Assembly (NCBI GenBank): GCA_052244495.1
Contig: JBQPXH010000006.1
Source of the DNA: Cereibacter_A sp052244495
GTDB lineage: Bacteria; Pseudomonadota; Alphaproteobacteria; Rhodobacterales; Rhodobacteraceae
Length of the DNA: 64,000 nucleotides
Reading direction: 5' to 3' (one strand)
This document shows, one piece after another, positions 45,279 to 55,896 of the stretch. The first letter of the stretch is position 1, and each line of letters opens with the position of its first letter. The translations under genes and the position numbers were made by a program. The notes beneath the pieces are model-generated. The model made no database searches, had not been told where the DNA came from, and saw only the letters and a list, made by a program, of their open reading frames with translations.

Positions 45279-46355
45279 ATGGATGCCCAGAAGATCCGGA
45301 CGACCGAGGGCCGCGGCAGGCTCTACGACAGCGTGCTCGACACGGTGGGCAATACGCCCGTCATCCGCATCAACAATCTCTCGCCCGAGGGCGTCACGAT
45401 CTACGTCAAGGCCGAGTTCTTCAACCCGGCCGCCTCGGTAAAGGACCGGCTCGCGCTGAACATCATCGAGGCGGCAGAACGGTCGGGCAAGCTGAAGCCC
45501 GGCATGACGGTGGTCGAGGCGACCTCGGGAAACACCGGGATCGGGCTTGCCATGGTCTGCGCGCAGAAAGGCTATCCGCTGGTCATCACCATGTCAGAGG
45601 CCTTCTCGGTCGAGAGGCGGCGGCTGATGCGGCTTCTCGGCGCGAAGGTCGTGCTGACCCCGCGCGGCGGCAAGGGCTTCGGCATGTATCGCAAGGCACA
45701 GGAGCTGGCCGAGGCGAATGGCTGGTTCCTCGCGAGCCAGTTCGAGACCGACGCCAACGCCGACATCCACGAGGCCACGACCGCGCGCGAGATCGTTGCC
45801 GATTTTGCGGGCGAGAAGCTCGACTGGTTCGTGACGGGCTACGGCACCGGCGGCACGGTGACGGGTGTCGCGCGCGTGCTACGCCGCGAGCGGCCGGAGG
45901 TGAAGATCGTGCTCTCCGAGCCCGCGAACGCGCAGCTGGTGGCCTCGGGCGTGCCGCAGGAGCGGAATGCCGACGGGACGGCAGCCTCGGGCCATCCCGC
46001 CTTCGAGGCGCATCCGATCCAGGGCTGGACGCCGGACTTCATTCCGAAGGTGCTGCAGGAAGGCCTCGACGCGGGCGCCTATGACGAGCTGATCCCCGTC
46101 TCGGGCGAGGACGGCATGAAATGGGCGCGTGAACTGGCGGCGAAGGAGGGCATCCTCACCGGTGTCTCGGGAGGATCGACCTTCGCGGTGGCGCGGCAGG
46201 TGGCCGAACGGGCGCCGAAGGGGTCGGTGATCCTCGCCATGCTGCCCGACACGGGCGAGCGCTACATGTCGACCCCGCTCTTTCAGGCGATCGGCGAGGA
46301 CATGAACGAGGAAGAGAAGGCGCTCTCCGCCTCGACGCCGAGCTTCCAGCTCTGA
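45279..46355 (+). CDS. cysK: Cysteine synthase A
   Basis: A 358-residue O-acetylserine sulfhydrylase. The PLP Lys is in NPAASVKDRLAL, the substrate loop in EATSGNTGIGLAM, the phosphate loop in GTGGTVTGVARVL. It is about 35 residues longer than E. coli CysK, with an N-terminal MDAQKIRTTEGRG extension and an acidic C-terminal tail. GACAGGAGAAG lies upstream. Confidence 0.94.
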   Translation: MDAQKIRTTEGRGRLYDSVLDTVGNTPVIRINNLSPEGVTIYVKAEFFNPAASVKDRLALNIIEAAERSGKLKPGMTVVEATSGNTGIGLAMVCAQKGYPLVITMSEAFSVERRRLMRLLGAKVVLTPRGGKGFGMYRKAQELAEANGWFLASQFETDANADIHEATTAREIVADFAGEKLDWFVTGYGTGGTVTGVARVLRRERPEVKIVLSEPANAQLVASGVPQERNADGTAASGHPAFEAHPIQGWTPDFIPKVLQEGLDAGAYDELIPVSGEDGMKWARELAAKEGILTGVSGGSTFAVARQVAERAPKGSVILAMLPDTGERYMSTPLFQAIGEDMNEEEKALSASTPSFQL

Positions 46356-46485
46356 GCCGAGCGGCGGAGGCTTTTACCGGGAAGCAAGCGTGACGGCCAA
46401 GGGCGCTTCACGCCGAGAGGCATCCGGTTCCGCCGGGTTTAGCCGCAGAAAGCGCCCGTCCGGCCGCATGATCTGGACGGAGGTG

Positions 46486-46567
46486 CCGCGCGAGGGGGCA
46501 TCGACCCCCCTCGCGCGGCCCTGCCGGGGACGACGGAGAGGGCGGCGACCGGACGGCGCCGGCAGGG
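46486..46567. terminator. Strong nested hairpin after cysK
   Basis: CCGCGCGAGGGGG (46486-46498) and CCCCCTCGCGCGG (46506-46518) form a perfect 13-bp stem with loop CATCGAC. Directly after, CCCTGCCGG (46519-46527) pairs with CCGGCAGGG (46559-46567). There is no T-tract. It lies in the ~350-base gap between cysK and the DUF1643 gene; the rest of that gap shows no gene. Confidence 0.45.
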
Positions 46568-46711
46568 TCACCGCCCAGTTCCCGCGTCACCCTCGCGACG
46601 AATAGGGCGGTCCGCGGGGCAGGCTCCGGATGCTGAACCGTGTAGGGGCACGGGCGATCTTGCCTCTGTGGCCGGCGCTGCCTTAGGTGAGGACCTTGAA
46701 CCGGAGGCCAG

Positions 46712-47224
46712 ATGATCACCCGCAGCTTCGTGAAGGGCGATGCGCCCTCGACGGCGGTCTATTCGGACTGCGAACGCTACCGCTACCTGCTCACCCGCAT
46801 CTGGGATCCCGACGGCACCAAGGCCTTGTTCGTCATGCTGAATCCCTCGACCGCCACCGAATACCAGAACGATCCCACCGTGGAACGGTGCGAGCGGCGG
46901 GCGCGCACGTTGGGCTTCGGCGCCTTCCGGGTCTGCAACATCTTCGCCTGGCGCGACACCGACCCCAGGAAGATGCGGGCAGCCCCCGACCCGGTGGGAA
47001 ATCCCGAGAACGACGAGGCGATCGCCCATTCCGCGCCCTGGGCGGACCGGATCGTCTGCGCCTGGGGATCGCATGGCGCCTTCCTCGACCGCGGGCGGCA
47101 GGTCGAGCACCTGCTGCGAGCCACAGGGCTGCCGCTCTATCACCTCGGCCTGAATCGGGACGGGCAGCCGAAACACCCGCTCTACATTGGCTACCAGCAG
47201 CAGCCGATCCTCTGGGAGGGATAG
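46712..47224 (+). CDS. DUF1643 family protein
   Basis: A 170-residue protein with the DUF1643 landmarks ALFVMLNPSTATEYQNDPTVERC, NIFAWRDTDPRKM and CAWGSHGAFLDRG. Function is not known. ACCGGAGGCCAG precedes the ATG. It lies between cysK and rpsO with structured DNA on both sides. Confidence 0.88.
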   Translation: MITRSFVKGDAPSTAVYSDCERYRYLLTRIWDPDGTKALFVMLNPSTATEYQNDPTVERCERRARTLGFGAFRVCNIFAWRDTDPRKMRAAPDPVGNPENDEAIAHSAPWADRIVCAWGSHGAFLDRGRQVEHLLRATGLPLYHLGLNRDGQPKHPLYIGYQQQPILWEG

Positions 47225-47251
47225 CCCCCGAGGCCAGCCCGAGGTGCGAGG

Positions 47252-47302
47252 CTTGGTATCGGGCTCCGCCTCGCGGAGCAGAGGCCGGAGACCGATCCCA
47301 AG
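47252..47302. terminator. Long hairpin after the DUF1643 gene
   Basis: CTTGGTATCGG (47252-47262) pairs with CCGATCCCAAG (47292-47302) with one mismatch, enclosing a perfect GCTCCGC-CTC-GCGGAGC hairpin (47263-47279). It may end the DUF1643 transcript, or be a structured RNA ahead of rpsO. The 186 bases that follow hold the rpsO promoter, not placed with certainty. Confidence 0.45.
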
Positions 47303-47488
47303 GGAAACGAGAGGAGCCCGAGGCACCGGGCCGGTTGCCGCCCGAGGCAGGCGCCGGGAGGAAAAGGCGCTTTCCTTTCAGACGTTTTTCCCGTATAGGC
47401 GCGCATCCGCCCCAGCCGGGCGGAGGAACAAGGGCCTTGCTGGACGACATCCCGGCTTGCGCCGTCACCTGCAGACATGGAGTAACCG

Positions 47489-47758
47489 ATGTCGATCACC
47501 GTCGAAGAAAAAGCCCGCCTCATCAAGGAATATGCCACCAAGGAAGGCGACACCGGCTCGCCGGAAGTCCAGGTGGCCGTCCTCAGCTCGCGCATCGCGA
47601 CGCTGACCGAGCACTTCAAGGCCCACAAGAAAGACAACCACTCGCGTCGGGGCCTGCTGATGATGGTGGCGCAGCGCCGCAAGCTGCTCGACTATCTCAA
47701 GAAGAAGGACGAAGGCCGCTACACCGCGCTGATCGCGCGCCTGGGCCTCCGCCGCTGA
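47489..47758 (+). CDS. rpsO: 30S ribosomal protein S15
   Basis: An 89-residue S15 with the family core: KEYATKEGDTGSPEVQVAVL, LTEHFKAHKKDNHSRRGL and LLDYLKKKDEGRY. Normal length. ATGGAGTAACC precedes the ATG. Pnp follows, as in most proteobacteria. Confidence 0.97.
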   Translation: MSITVEEKARLIKEYATKEGDTGSPEVQVAVLSSRIATLTEHFKAHKKDNHSRRGLLMMVAQRRKLLDYLKKKDEGRYTALIARLGLRR

Positions 47759-47766
47759 CCTTGAAG

Positions 47767-47788
47767 CGCGCCCTGCGGGGCGCGTTTT
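47767..47788 (+). terminator. Hairpin with T-tract after rpsO
   Basis: CGCGCCC-TGCG-GGGCGCG followed by TTTT and TCCTATT eight bases after the rpsO stop, a standard intrinsic terminator or an attenuator between rpsO and pnp. Confidence 0.75.
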
Positions 47789-47937
47789 CCTATTCCCGGC
47801 GCGGAGATCCCCTCCGCGAATGACGGCCTCCCCGACGGGCTCCGCGGGACAGGCTTCGGCAAGGAAAGGGGCCACGGGCATACGGCCCGTACGCAACAGG
47901 CCGGGCGGAGGGTCCCCCGGTCAGGACAGGATAGAAG

Positions 47938-50088
<2,151 letters not shown>

Positions 50089-50107
50089 TCCTTCGGCAGA
50101 CGAACGG

Positions 50108-50133
50108 AAGGCCCCGGCTGTTGCCGGGGCCTT
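50108..50133. terminator. Bidirectional terminator between pnp and the RTX gene
   Basis: AAGGCCCCGGC-TGTT-GCCGGGGCCTT is a perfect 11-bp stem with a 4-base loop, followed on the plus strand by CTGCATT. It lies between the convergent ends of pnp and the minus-strand RTX gene, so it can serve both. Confidence 0.8.
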
Positions 50134-50139
50134 CTGCAT

Positions 50140-51453
50140 TCAGAAGTAGGTGACGTTGGACTGGAGCAACTCGCCAAGCTGATCCGACGAGATGCCGAGG
50201 AACATGGCGCCGTGGCCATTGCCGAGGTCGAGGAATGAATCATCACCGCAGTCCTCGATGCGCCCGAGAAGCTCTTCGACGGAAGCAAATCCGTCGGATC
50301 CGCCGATCCCGTTGATGTTACGCGTGATCATCAGCGTGTCCTCGGCGGTGAAATCCGAGATCATGTCGATCCCGTGCGCGCTGCGCATCTGGAAGATGTC
50401 CGCTCCATATCCGCCAATCAGGAAATCATCACCCGCACCGCCGTTCAGCACGTCGCACCCGTCGCCGCCGTCGATCTGATCGCATCCGCGGCCACCGTGC
50501 ATGGTGTCGTCGCCGGCCTGTCCCCTGATCACGTCATCGCCGCGGCCGAAATCCTCGACCGCCACGACGTAGTCGTTGCCGATCCCGAGATCGATGAGGT
50601 CGTCGCCGCCTCCGCCGTCCACCCAGTCATTCCCGTCGCCTGTGAGGATGACATCGTCACCGAACCCCGCGTAGACGATGTCGCGGGCGGCACCGGCATC
50701 TATCGCGTCATTCCCATTGCCAGCGAGGATACGGTCGCTCCCCTCCCCGCCGACGAGCCTGTCGTCACCGAGGCCGCCGTCGAGGGTGTCGTCCCCCGCG
50801 CCTCCATCGAGCGTGTCCGCGCCCGCGTCGCCGCAGAGGCTGTCGTTCCCCTCGCCGCCGGAAAGGACATCGTTGCCATCCTGTCCGCGGATCGAATCAT
50901 CGCCGGTTTCGCCCAGCAGCGTGTCGTTGCCGAACGAGCCCTCGAGCGTGTCATTGCCGTCGCCGCCATACATGACATCGCCATGGGCGAGCTTCGAGGC
51001 TCGCCAAGCCTCGAAGGACAGGCCGTCACTCGTCAAGTCGGTGGAATAACGAACGTCGAGCAGGTCATCACCCGCGCCGCCCACCAGCAGGTTGGCCCCG
51101 GAGCCCCCGTGCAGCGTATCGTTGCCGTCGCCGCCAAGCAGCAGATCGTCATCGTATCCGGAGAACAACGTGTCGCTGCCGCCGGCACCGATCAGGATGT
51201 CGGCGTCGTTCCCGCCGTCGAGGTAGTCGTTGCCGTTCCGGCCGACAAGCAGGTCTCGGCCGGCGTTCCCGATCAGGTGGTTGCCTCCGGTCGAGCTGAT
51301 GAGAAGATCACGATTGCCGGTGCCCTGCACAAGGTAGTTTTCGCTACTGGCGACGATTGCCCCAGTGAAGCGCATCGCGTCAGCAAGGGAAAAACCTGTT
51401 CGAGCTGCAAGGTCGGCGAGATCGTCGGCGTATGTCAGGTGCGGGCGTTGCAT
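50140..51453 (-). CDS. RTX (hemolysin-type calcium-binding) protein
   Basis: A 437-residue acidic protein. After about 35 residues (MQRPHLTYADDLADLAARTG) most of the chain is RTX nonapeptides of the form GGxGxDxLx, in blocks broken by a non-repeat insert (DVRYSTDLTSDGLSFEAWRA, about residues 132-151). The last 90 residues, with DMISDFTAEDTLMIT and the end SNVTYF, fit a type I secretion signal. No effector domain is recognisable. GGGGAG lies ahead of ATG 51453. It faces a second RTX gene across a CtrA-type box; the secretion genes are further on. Confidence 0.88.
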   Translation of the reverse strand: MQRPHLTYADDLADLAARTGFSLADAMRFTGAIVASSENYLVQGTGNRDLLISSTGGNHLIGNAGRDLLVGRNGNDYLDGGNDADILIGAGGSDTLFSGYDDDLLLGGDGNDTLHGGSGANLLVGGAGDDLLDVRYSTDLTSDGLSFEAWRASKLAHGDVMYGGDGNDTLEGSFGNDTLLGETGDDSIRGQDGNDVLSGGEGNDSLCGDAGADTLDGGAGDDTLDGGLGDDRLVGGEGSDRILAGNGNDAIDAGAARDIVYAGFGDDVILTGDGNDWVDGGGGDDLIDLGIGNDYVVAVEDFGRGDDVIRGQAGDDTMHGGRGCDQIDGGDGCDVLNGGAGDDFLIGGYGADIFQMRSAHGIDMISDFTAEDTLMITRNINGIGGSDGFASVEELLGRIEDCGDDSFLDLGNGHGAMFLGISSDQLGELLQSNVTYF

Positions 51454-51599
51454 GAAATCTCCCCGAAGTGGAAGCGCCGCCTCGGCCCGGTGCCGAAGCG
51501 CAGCAGCGACAGCAAGCGGTCCAATCCTTTCCAGCCGGTTAAGTCGCAAGTTCGACCTGTGCCGACTTTTCACAAATCCTAATCAACCGAAATGAGGCT

Positions 51600-51614
51600 T
51601 TAACTCTTCGTTAA
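51600..51614. promoter_or_regulatory. CtrA-type box between divergent RTX genes
   Basis: TTAA-CTCTTCG-TTAA matches the full CtrA site TTAA-N7-TTAA exactly. It lies inside a larger perfect inverted repeat, CTTTAAC-TCTTC-GTTAAAG (51598-51616), 60 bases before the plus-strand RTX start and 147 before the minus-strand one. Confidence 0.6.
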
Positions 51615-51673
51615 AGGCCCGCGGGCACATGTTGCACACGCAGAAATTGCATGTTCAACGCGAGGGGTTCCAA

Positions 51674-52516
51674 ATGGCCACGATACCGGGAGGCGCTTTC
51701 AGCGACTTCATCTTCGGCACGTCCGGCGCCGACTACATCCAGTCGGGCAACGGGGACGATACCGTCTCGGGCGCGAGCGGCGACGACCTGATCCTCGGGG
51801 GTCTCGGGGACGACCTGCTCAACGGCGGAACGGGTGACGATCGGCTCTTCGGCGAAGAGGGCGACGACCAGCTTCTCGGCGGCACCGGAAACGACATCCT
51901 CGACGGCGGCACCGGCGACGACACGGTCTCGGGCGGCGCCGGCAACGACCGCCTGTTCGGCGCAGAGGGGTCGGACCTTCTGGCTGGCGGCTCGGGTGAC
52001 GACACGGTCGAAGGGGGGGCAGGCGACGACGCCCTCCTCGGCGGCACCGGAAACGACATTCTCGACGGCGGCACCGGCGACGACACGATCGCGGGCGACG
52101 ACGGCGACGACTTCGTCATGGGTGGCGCGGGCGACGACCGGGTCGACGGCGGCAAGGGGAACGACACGCTGCTGGGCGGCGACGGCGACGACCTCATCAT
52201 GGGCGGCGCGGGCGACGACCAGATCGACGGCGGCGCGGGCGACGACGTGATCTACACCGGCGAAGGGAGCGACCTCGTCACCTTTTCCGGGGGCGGCGAC
52301 GTGATCATGGACTTCTCCGAGGGCGACATGCTGCAGATCTCGGGCAGCCTTGAGGGAGTGGATCTCTCCTCTGCGGAAGATGTGGCCGGATATGCGATGT
52401 CCATGGGGGATGCGGGAACGCTGATCGACTTCGGACAAGGCGACAGCGTGATGCTCCAAGGCGTTTCCTACGACGACATCGCAGCCGATCCGTCGCGCTA
52501 CTTCTCCATCGTCTGA
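51674..52516 (+). CDS. RTX (hemolysin-type calcium-binding) protein, nearly all repeat
   Basis: A 280-residue, very acidic protein. From residue 15 to about 203 there are 21 uninterrupted nonapeptides, a single long calcium beta-roll. Only 14 residues precede it and about 77 follow, with DVIMDFSEGDMLQIS and the end RYFSIV, which fits a type I secretion signal. No enzyme or binding domain is visible. GAGGGG lies before ATG 51674 (MATIPGG), preferred to an upstream ATG at 51629. It precedes the secretion and glycosyltransferase run by 60 bases. Confidence 0.88.
   Translation: MATIPGGAFSDFIFGTSGADYIQSGNGDDTVSGASGDDLILGGLGDDLLNGGTGDDRLFGEEGDDQLLGGTGNDILDGGTGDDTVSGGAGNDRLFGAEGSDLLAGGSGDDTVEGGAGDDALLGGTGNDILDGGTGDDTIAGDDGDDFVMGGAGDDRVDGGKGNDTLLGGDGDDLIMGGAGDDQIDGGAGDDVIYTGEGSDLVTFSGGGDVIMDFSEGDMLQISGSLEGVDLSSAEDVAGYAMSMGDAGTLIDFGQGDSVMLQGVSYDDIAADPSRYFSIV
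51875..52087 (+). repeat. Near-identical 51-bp duplication in the RTX gene
   Basis: The 51 bases 51875-51925 and 52037-52087 differ at one position, 162 bases (six nonapeptides) apart. They encode GGTGNDILDGGTGDDT twice. Sign of recent repeat expansion or conversion in the beta-roll. Confidence 0.8.
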
Positions 52517-52576
52517 CGTTGACGGGCCGGGCGCTTCCCGCGCCCGGCTCATGCCCTGCCGCAACGGACGCCCGCC

Positions 52577-54652
52577 ATGAACATGAGACCCGATGCCTTC
52601 GGCGATATCGGCGCGCTCGCCTGCGACAGCCGGCCGAGCACGCTTGACGAGGTGCGGATCGTACCTCTCACCGGATCGCTTGCTGCGTTGTTCTTCGACC
52701 GCCCCCGCCCCGTCACGAAGCGCCCGAGGCTCGCAACGACGATCGACGGAGGGCCGGCGCCCTTGCCGTCGATGTCGACTTCGGTGCCGCTGGAGCAGGG
52801 TGGACTTCGCCACATGCTGCTGCTGCAGATCGGCACCCCACAGCTTCTGGCGTCGCGGATCGTCATGACACTCGACGGACGGCCAGAGGCCGAGGCGTCG
52901 CCGGACTGGCTGCAGCCACCGCTTCGCTCGCTGCCCGCCCTCTTGGCCGGCCTCGGTCCTGCCGGCAGGGCCCAGGTCCTGAAGACGCTTCTGACCACGG
53001 GTGCCTCGCTCTTCGCTGCCTCGGCTGGCGACGGCATGACACTGCTCGCCCGACAGATTCTCGAACTCTGCTCGGTGATGCCTGCCAGCCCCATCGGAGC
53101 TGCCGCCTTCGGCACGGGCCATGCGCTCCTGAGCTACGATCTGCCCGCGCCTTCCGCCCCCGATGCGCCGGTGGTGGCCCTGGCCGGCGGCCTGCTTCAC
53201 CGCCTGACCGATTCCGCCGCCTTCAGCGACGGCAAGCAGCTCCACCTTCACCTCTCCCGGCGTCTCCCTGCCGACAGCGAGCTGGTAATCCTCGGCCCTG
53301 AACCGATCCGGCTGGCCCTGCATGAGGAGGCCGCCCAGCCCCTGGCCACCTGGCTCGACGGCCGCTCGGAAGACTTGCGCCAATGGGCGCTCGGGCGGGT
53401 GCGGGCTGCCGCGCCCCGGGACGAGATGGCACAGGCGCTGCTGCAGGAAATGCGGACCGCGGACCTGCCGGTTCACCTGCGCACCTTGACCCTTGCCGCC
53501 ACGTCGGAGGGGCTGCTCCACGCCTGCCGGCTGGAGGATCCTGAGCGGCTGGTTCGCGCAATCCGCATCGACCGGGGCGGGCGGTTCGCCGACATTCTGC
53601 CCTCTCCCGACCCGGACGGCACCAGCCTGATGGCCGGACATGTCGCCCTGCCCCCGGCTGATGACGATGAGGGGCCCTGCCGCATCCAGATCGTCCTGGG
53701 ATCAGGCCGGCTCCGGACGGTTGCCACGCTGACGCCCGCCTGCTGGAGCGGCGACGTGCCTGTCGGCTTCGCCGAGGCATGGAACGACTGGAGGCTGACC
53801 CAGAATCCGGCCTTGCCGGATCCGGCGCTCGCAATTGCCCTCGCCCGGCGTTCAATTCCGCCGCAACGCATCCCGGTCCGGGTCCGCTCCTACGGACCAG
53901 ACCGCCTCGGGCGGATCAGCCTGATATCGCCGGTCGGCCCCTGCCCGGACCTCATCACCGTGCGCGCTGCGGTCATCGCAGGGGAAGAACAGGCGCAGAG
54001 CATCGACGTGATCCTGACCGCTCCAGAGGGGCCGCAGGCCGCCCTGGCGCGCGAACGCGCGGCTGCCGCTTCCGAGATATATGCCATCCCGCACCGGATC
54101 GTGACCCACCCCGCCTCGGCCAATACGGTCGAGGTGCTGCGCGCCGCAGCAGCGCTGGCAGCGGGACCGGTGTTGATGCTCGGACCGTCCGTGTTGCCGA
54201 CGACGGAAGGGTGGCTTGAGGAGATGCTCCGCCATTTGTCGACCAGCGGCGCCCTCGTCACGGCTTTGGCACTGCTCGACCGGGAAGGGGCGATCGTCGG
54301 CGGCCCTGCTTTCCTCGCGGAAGGGCGGATCGTTCGTCCGATGGAGGGTCTGCCGGCCGCGCGCCTGGCGCCTGTATCCGGCACGCAAGTCGTCTCGGCC
54401 GATTGCGCGGTCCTCAGCCGCGCCGGCGTCGAGCGGATGCTCGCCTCGCCGGTTGGGCACTCCGAACCCGCGCTTGCACTGGGAGAGCTCGCGCGTGTGG
54501 ACCGCACGGCGGGCCGGGCGAGCCCGTTCCTCGCCACGCATCCTTTCCAGCGGTTCGGTGGACCAGCGCCGGCGGAAGGCGTTGCCGAGGCGGCCCTCGT
54601 TCACGGTCTACGTCTTCTCGATGCCGACCTTGCGCAGCCGGAGGCAGCATGA
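52577..54652 (+). CDS. Large protein with a degenerate GT-A glycosyltransferase-like domain
   Basis: A 691-residue protein without a recognisable family over its first 430 residues. The C-terminal third is laid out like a GT2 domain, but where the metal-binding DXD should follow a strand, LMLGPSVLPTTEGWL appears (about residue 535), without Asp pair. The 731-residue protein two genes on has LLWDPSVLPATSNWL in the same place, so they are paralogous. It may be a non-catalytic partner or use another mechanism. Stop overlaps the next ATG by 4 bases. Confidence 0.75.
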   Translation: MNMRPDAFGDIGALACDSRPSTLDEVRIVPLTGSLAALFFDRPRPVTKRPRLATTIDGGPAPLPSMSTSVPLEQGGLRHMLLLQIGTPQLLASRIVMTLDGRPEAEASPDWLQPPLRSLPALLAGLGPAGRAQVLKTLLTTGASLFAASAGDGMTLLARQILELCSVMPASPIGAAAFGTGHALLSYDLPAPSAPDAPVVALAGGLLHRLTDSAAFSDGKQLHLHLSRRLPADSELVILGPEPIRLALHEEAAQPLATWLDGRSEDLRQWALGRVRAAAPRDEMAQALLQEMRTADLPVHLRTLTLAATSEGLLHACRLEDPERLVRAIRIDRGGRFADILPSPDPDGTSLMAGHVALPPADDDEGPCRIQIVLGSGRLRTVATLTPACWSGDVPVGFAEAWNDWRLTQNPALPDPALAIALARRSIPPQRIPVRVRSYGPDRLGRISLISPVGPCPDLITVRAAVIAGEEQAQSIDVILTAPEGPQAALARERAAAASEIYAIPHRIVTHPASANTVEVLRAAAALAAGPVLMLGPSVLPTTEGWLEEMLRHLSTSGALVTALALLDREGAIVGGPAFLAEGRIVRPMEGLPAARLAPVSGTQVVSADCAVLSRAGVERMLASPVGHSEPALALGELARVDRTAGRASPFLATHPFQRFGGPAPAEGVAEAALVHGLRLLDADLAQPEAA

Positions 54653-55896
54653 TGGCGGCGCTTCGCATCCTCCAGATCGTCCACGATCACCCGGACTGGA
54701 CGCTCGGCGGGACCGAGATCGTCGCGCATGATCTTCATCGCGCACTCGTCCGGCGCGGGATCGCCTCGCACTTTCTCGCCGCGGCGACGTCGCTCCAGCG
54801 ACCGGACGCGGCCGCAGGCAGCCTCGGCCGACAGGGCGGGGACATGGTGCTTCGGACCGGCAGATACGACCGCTTCATGATGAACCGGCTCGACGGGCTG
54901 GGATGGCTCGACTCGCTGCGCCGCCTCATCGCCGATGTGCGGCCCGAGGTCGTTCATCTCCACGGCCTGGACCGGATCGGAGCGGAGATCGTGCCGGCGA
55001 TCCGCCGCCTTGCGCCTGCGACGCGTATCGTCCTCACGCTGCACGACTACCAGATCATCTGTCCGAACGAGGGCCTTCTTCAGACCCGGCCGGATGGAAC
55101 ACGCTGCCGGGCCGCGCGTCCGGACGCCTGCCGAGCCTGCTTCCCCCAACTTGGAGCGGATCGCCATGCGCTCAGGAAGACCTATCTGGCAACGATCCTG
55201 CGCGGAGTGGACCGCTTCCTCGTGCCCAGCCGCTTCCTGCGCGACCGCTTCATCGACTGGGGCCTGCCCGCCGAGAGGCTGCACTTCATACCGAACGCGG
55301 TGGCCCCGCTCGCGCTGATCCAGGAAAGGCCAAGAGCGCAGCGCAATCGGTTCGCGTTCTTCGGGTCGATCGCTCCGCACAAGGGGGTGCTGACCCTGCT
55401 CGAGGCGGCGGCGCAGCTGAAATCCGGCGGGGCCGACCTCCGCATCGCGTTGCATGGCGGACTCCGCCAACCCGAACCCGCCTTCCGGGCCGCCTTCGAG
55501 GCGCACCTCGCGGCAGCGCGACCGCTTGTTCAGCATCCCGGCGCCTATGACCGCACCGCGCTGGCAAGCCGGATGGCGGATACGGACTGGGTCGTGGTGC
55601 CATCGCTCTGGTGGGAGAATGCACCGCTCGTCATCCTGGAGGCGCAGGCCGCCGGCCGGCCCGTCATCGCCTCGGGCATCGGCGGCATGGCGGAACTGGT
55701 GAAGGACGGCCAGACGGGCCTTCTCGCCCCGCCGGGCGATGCCGCAGCCCTCGCCGAGACGATGGCGGCGGCGGCAAGCGACCCCGGGCTCTGGTCACGC
55801 CTTGCGGTCGCGCAGCCGAAGGCCAGCCACGAGGGCTTCGTCGATGCACATCTGGAGACCTACGGATCGCTGTTGGAGAAGAGGTGCGCCGCATGA
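54649..55896 (+). CDS. GT4 family glycosyltransferase
   Basis: A 415-residue GT-B transferase. It begins RILQIVHDHPDWTLGGTE and has HLHGLDRIG, a Cys motif (TLHDYQIICPNEG followed by C-x9-C-x2-C), and the donor-site VPSLWWENAPLVILEAQAAG. It is closely like the transferase at 58085 (shared WWENAP, Cys motif). The start ATGATG at 54649 overlaps the preceding stop. Sugar and acceptor are unknown. Confidence 0.88.
   Translation: MMAALRILQIVHDHPDWTLGGTEIVAHDLHRALVRRGIASHFLAAATSLQRPDAAAGSLGRQGGDMVLRTGRYDRFMMNRLDGLGWLDSLRRLIADVRPEVVHLHGLDRIGAEIVPAIRRLAPATRIVLTLHDYQIICPNEGLLQTRPDGTRCRAARPDACRACFPQLGADRHALRKTYLATILRGVDRFLVPSRFLRDRFIDWGLPAERLHFIPNAVAPLALIQERPRAQRNRFAFFGSIAPHKGVLTLLEAAAQLKSGGADLRIALHGGLRQPEPAFRAAFEAHLAAARPLVQHPGAYDRTALASRMADTDWVVVPSLWWENAPLVILEAQAAGRPVIASGIGGMAELVKDGQTGLLAPPGDAAALAETMAAAASDPGLWSRLAVAQPKASHEGFVDAHLETYGSLLEKRCAA

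Noticed and set aside
51700..52270. Tandem repeat block that could be taken for a CRISPR or minisatellite
   Set aside because: Period is 27 bases in frame and encodes GGxGxDxLx units, so it is the RTX coding repeat; there are no spacers.
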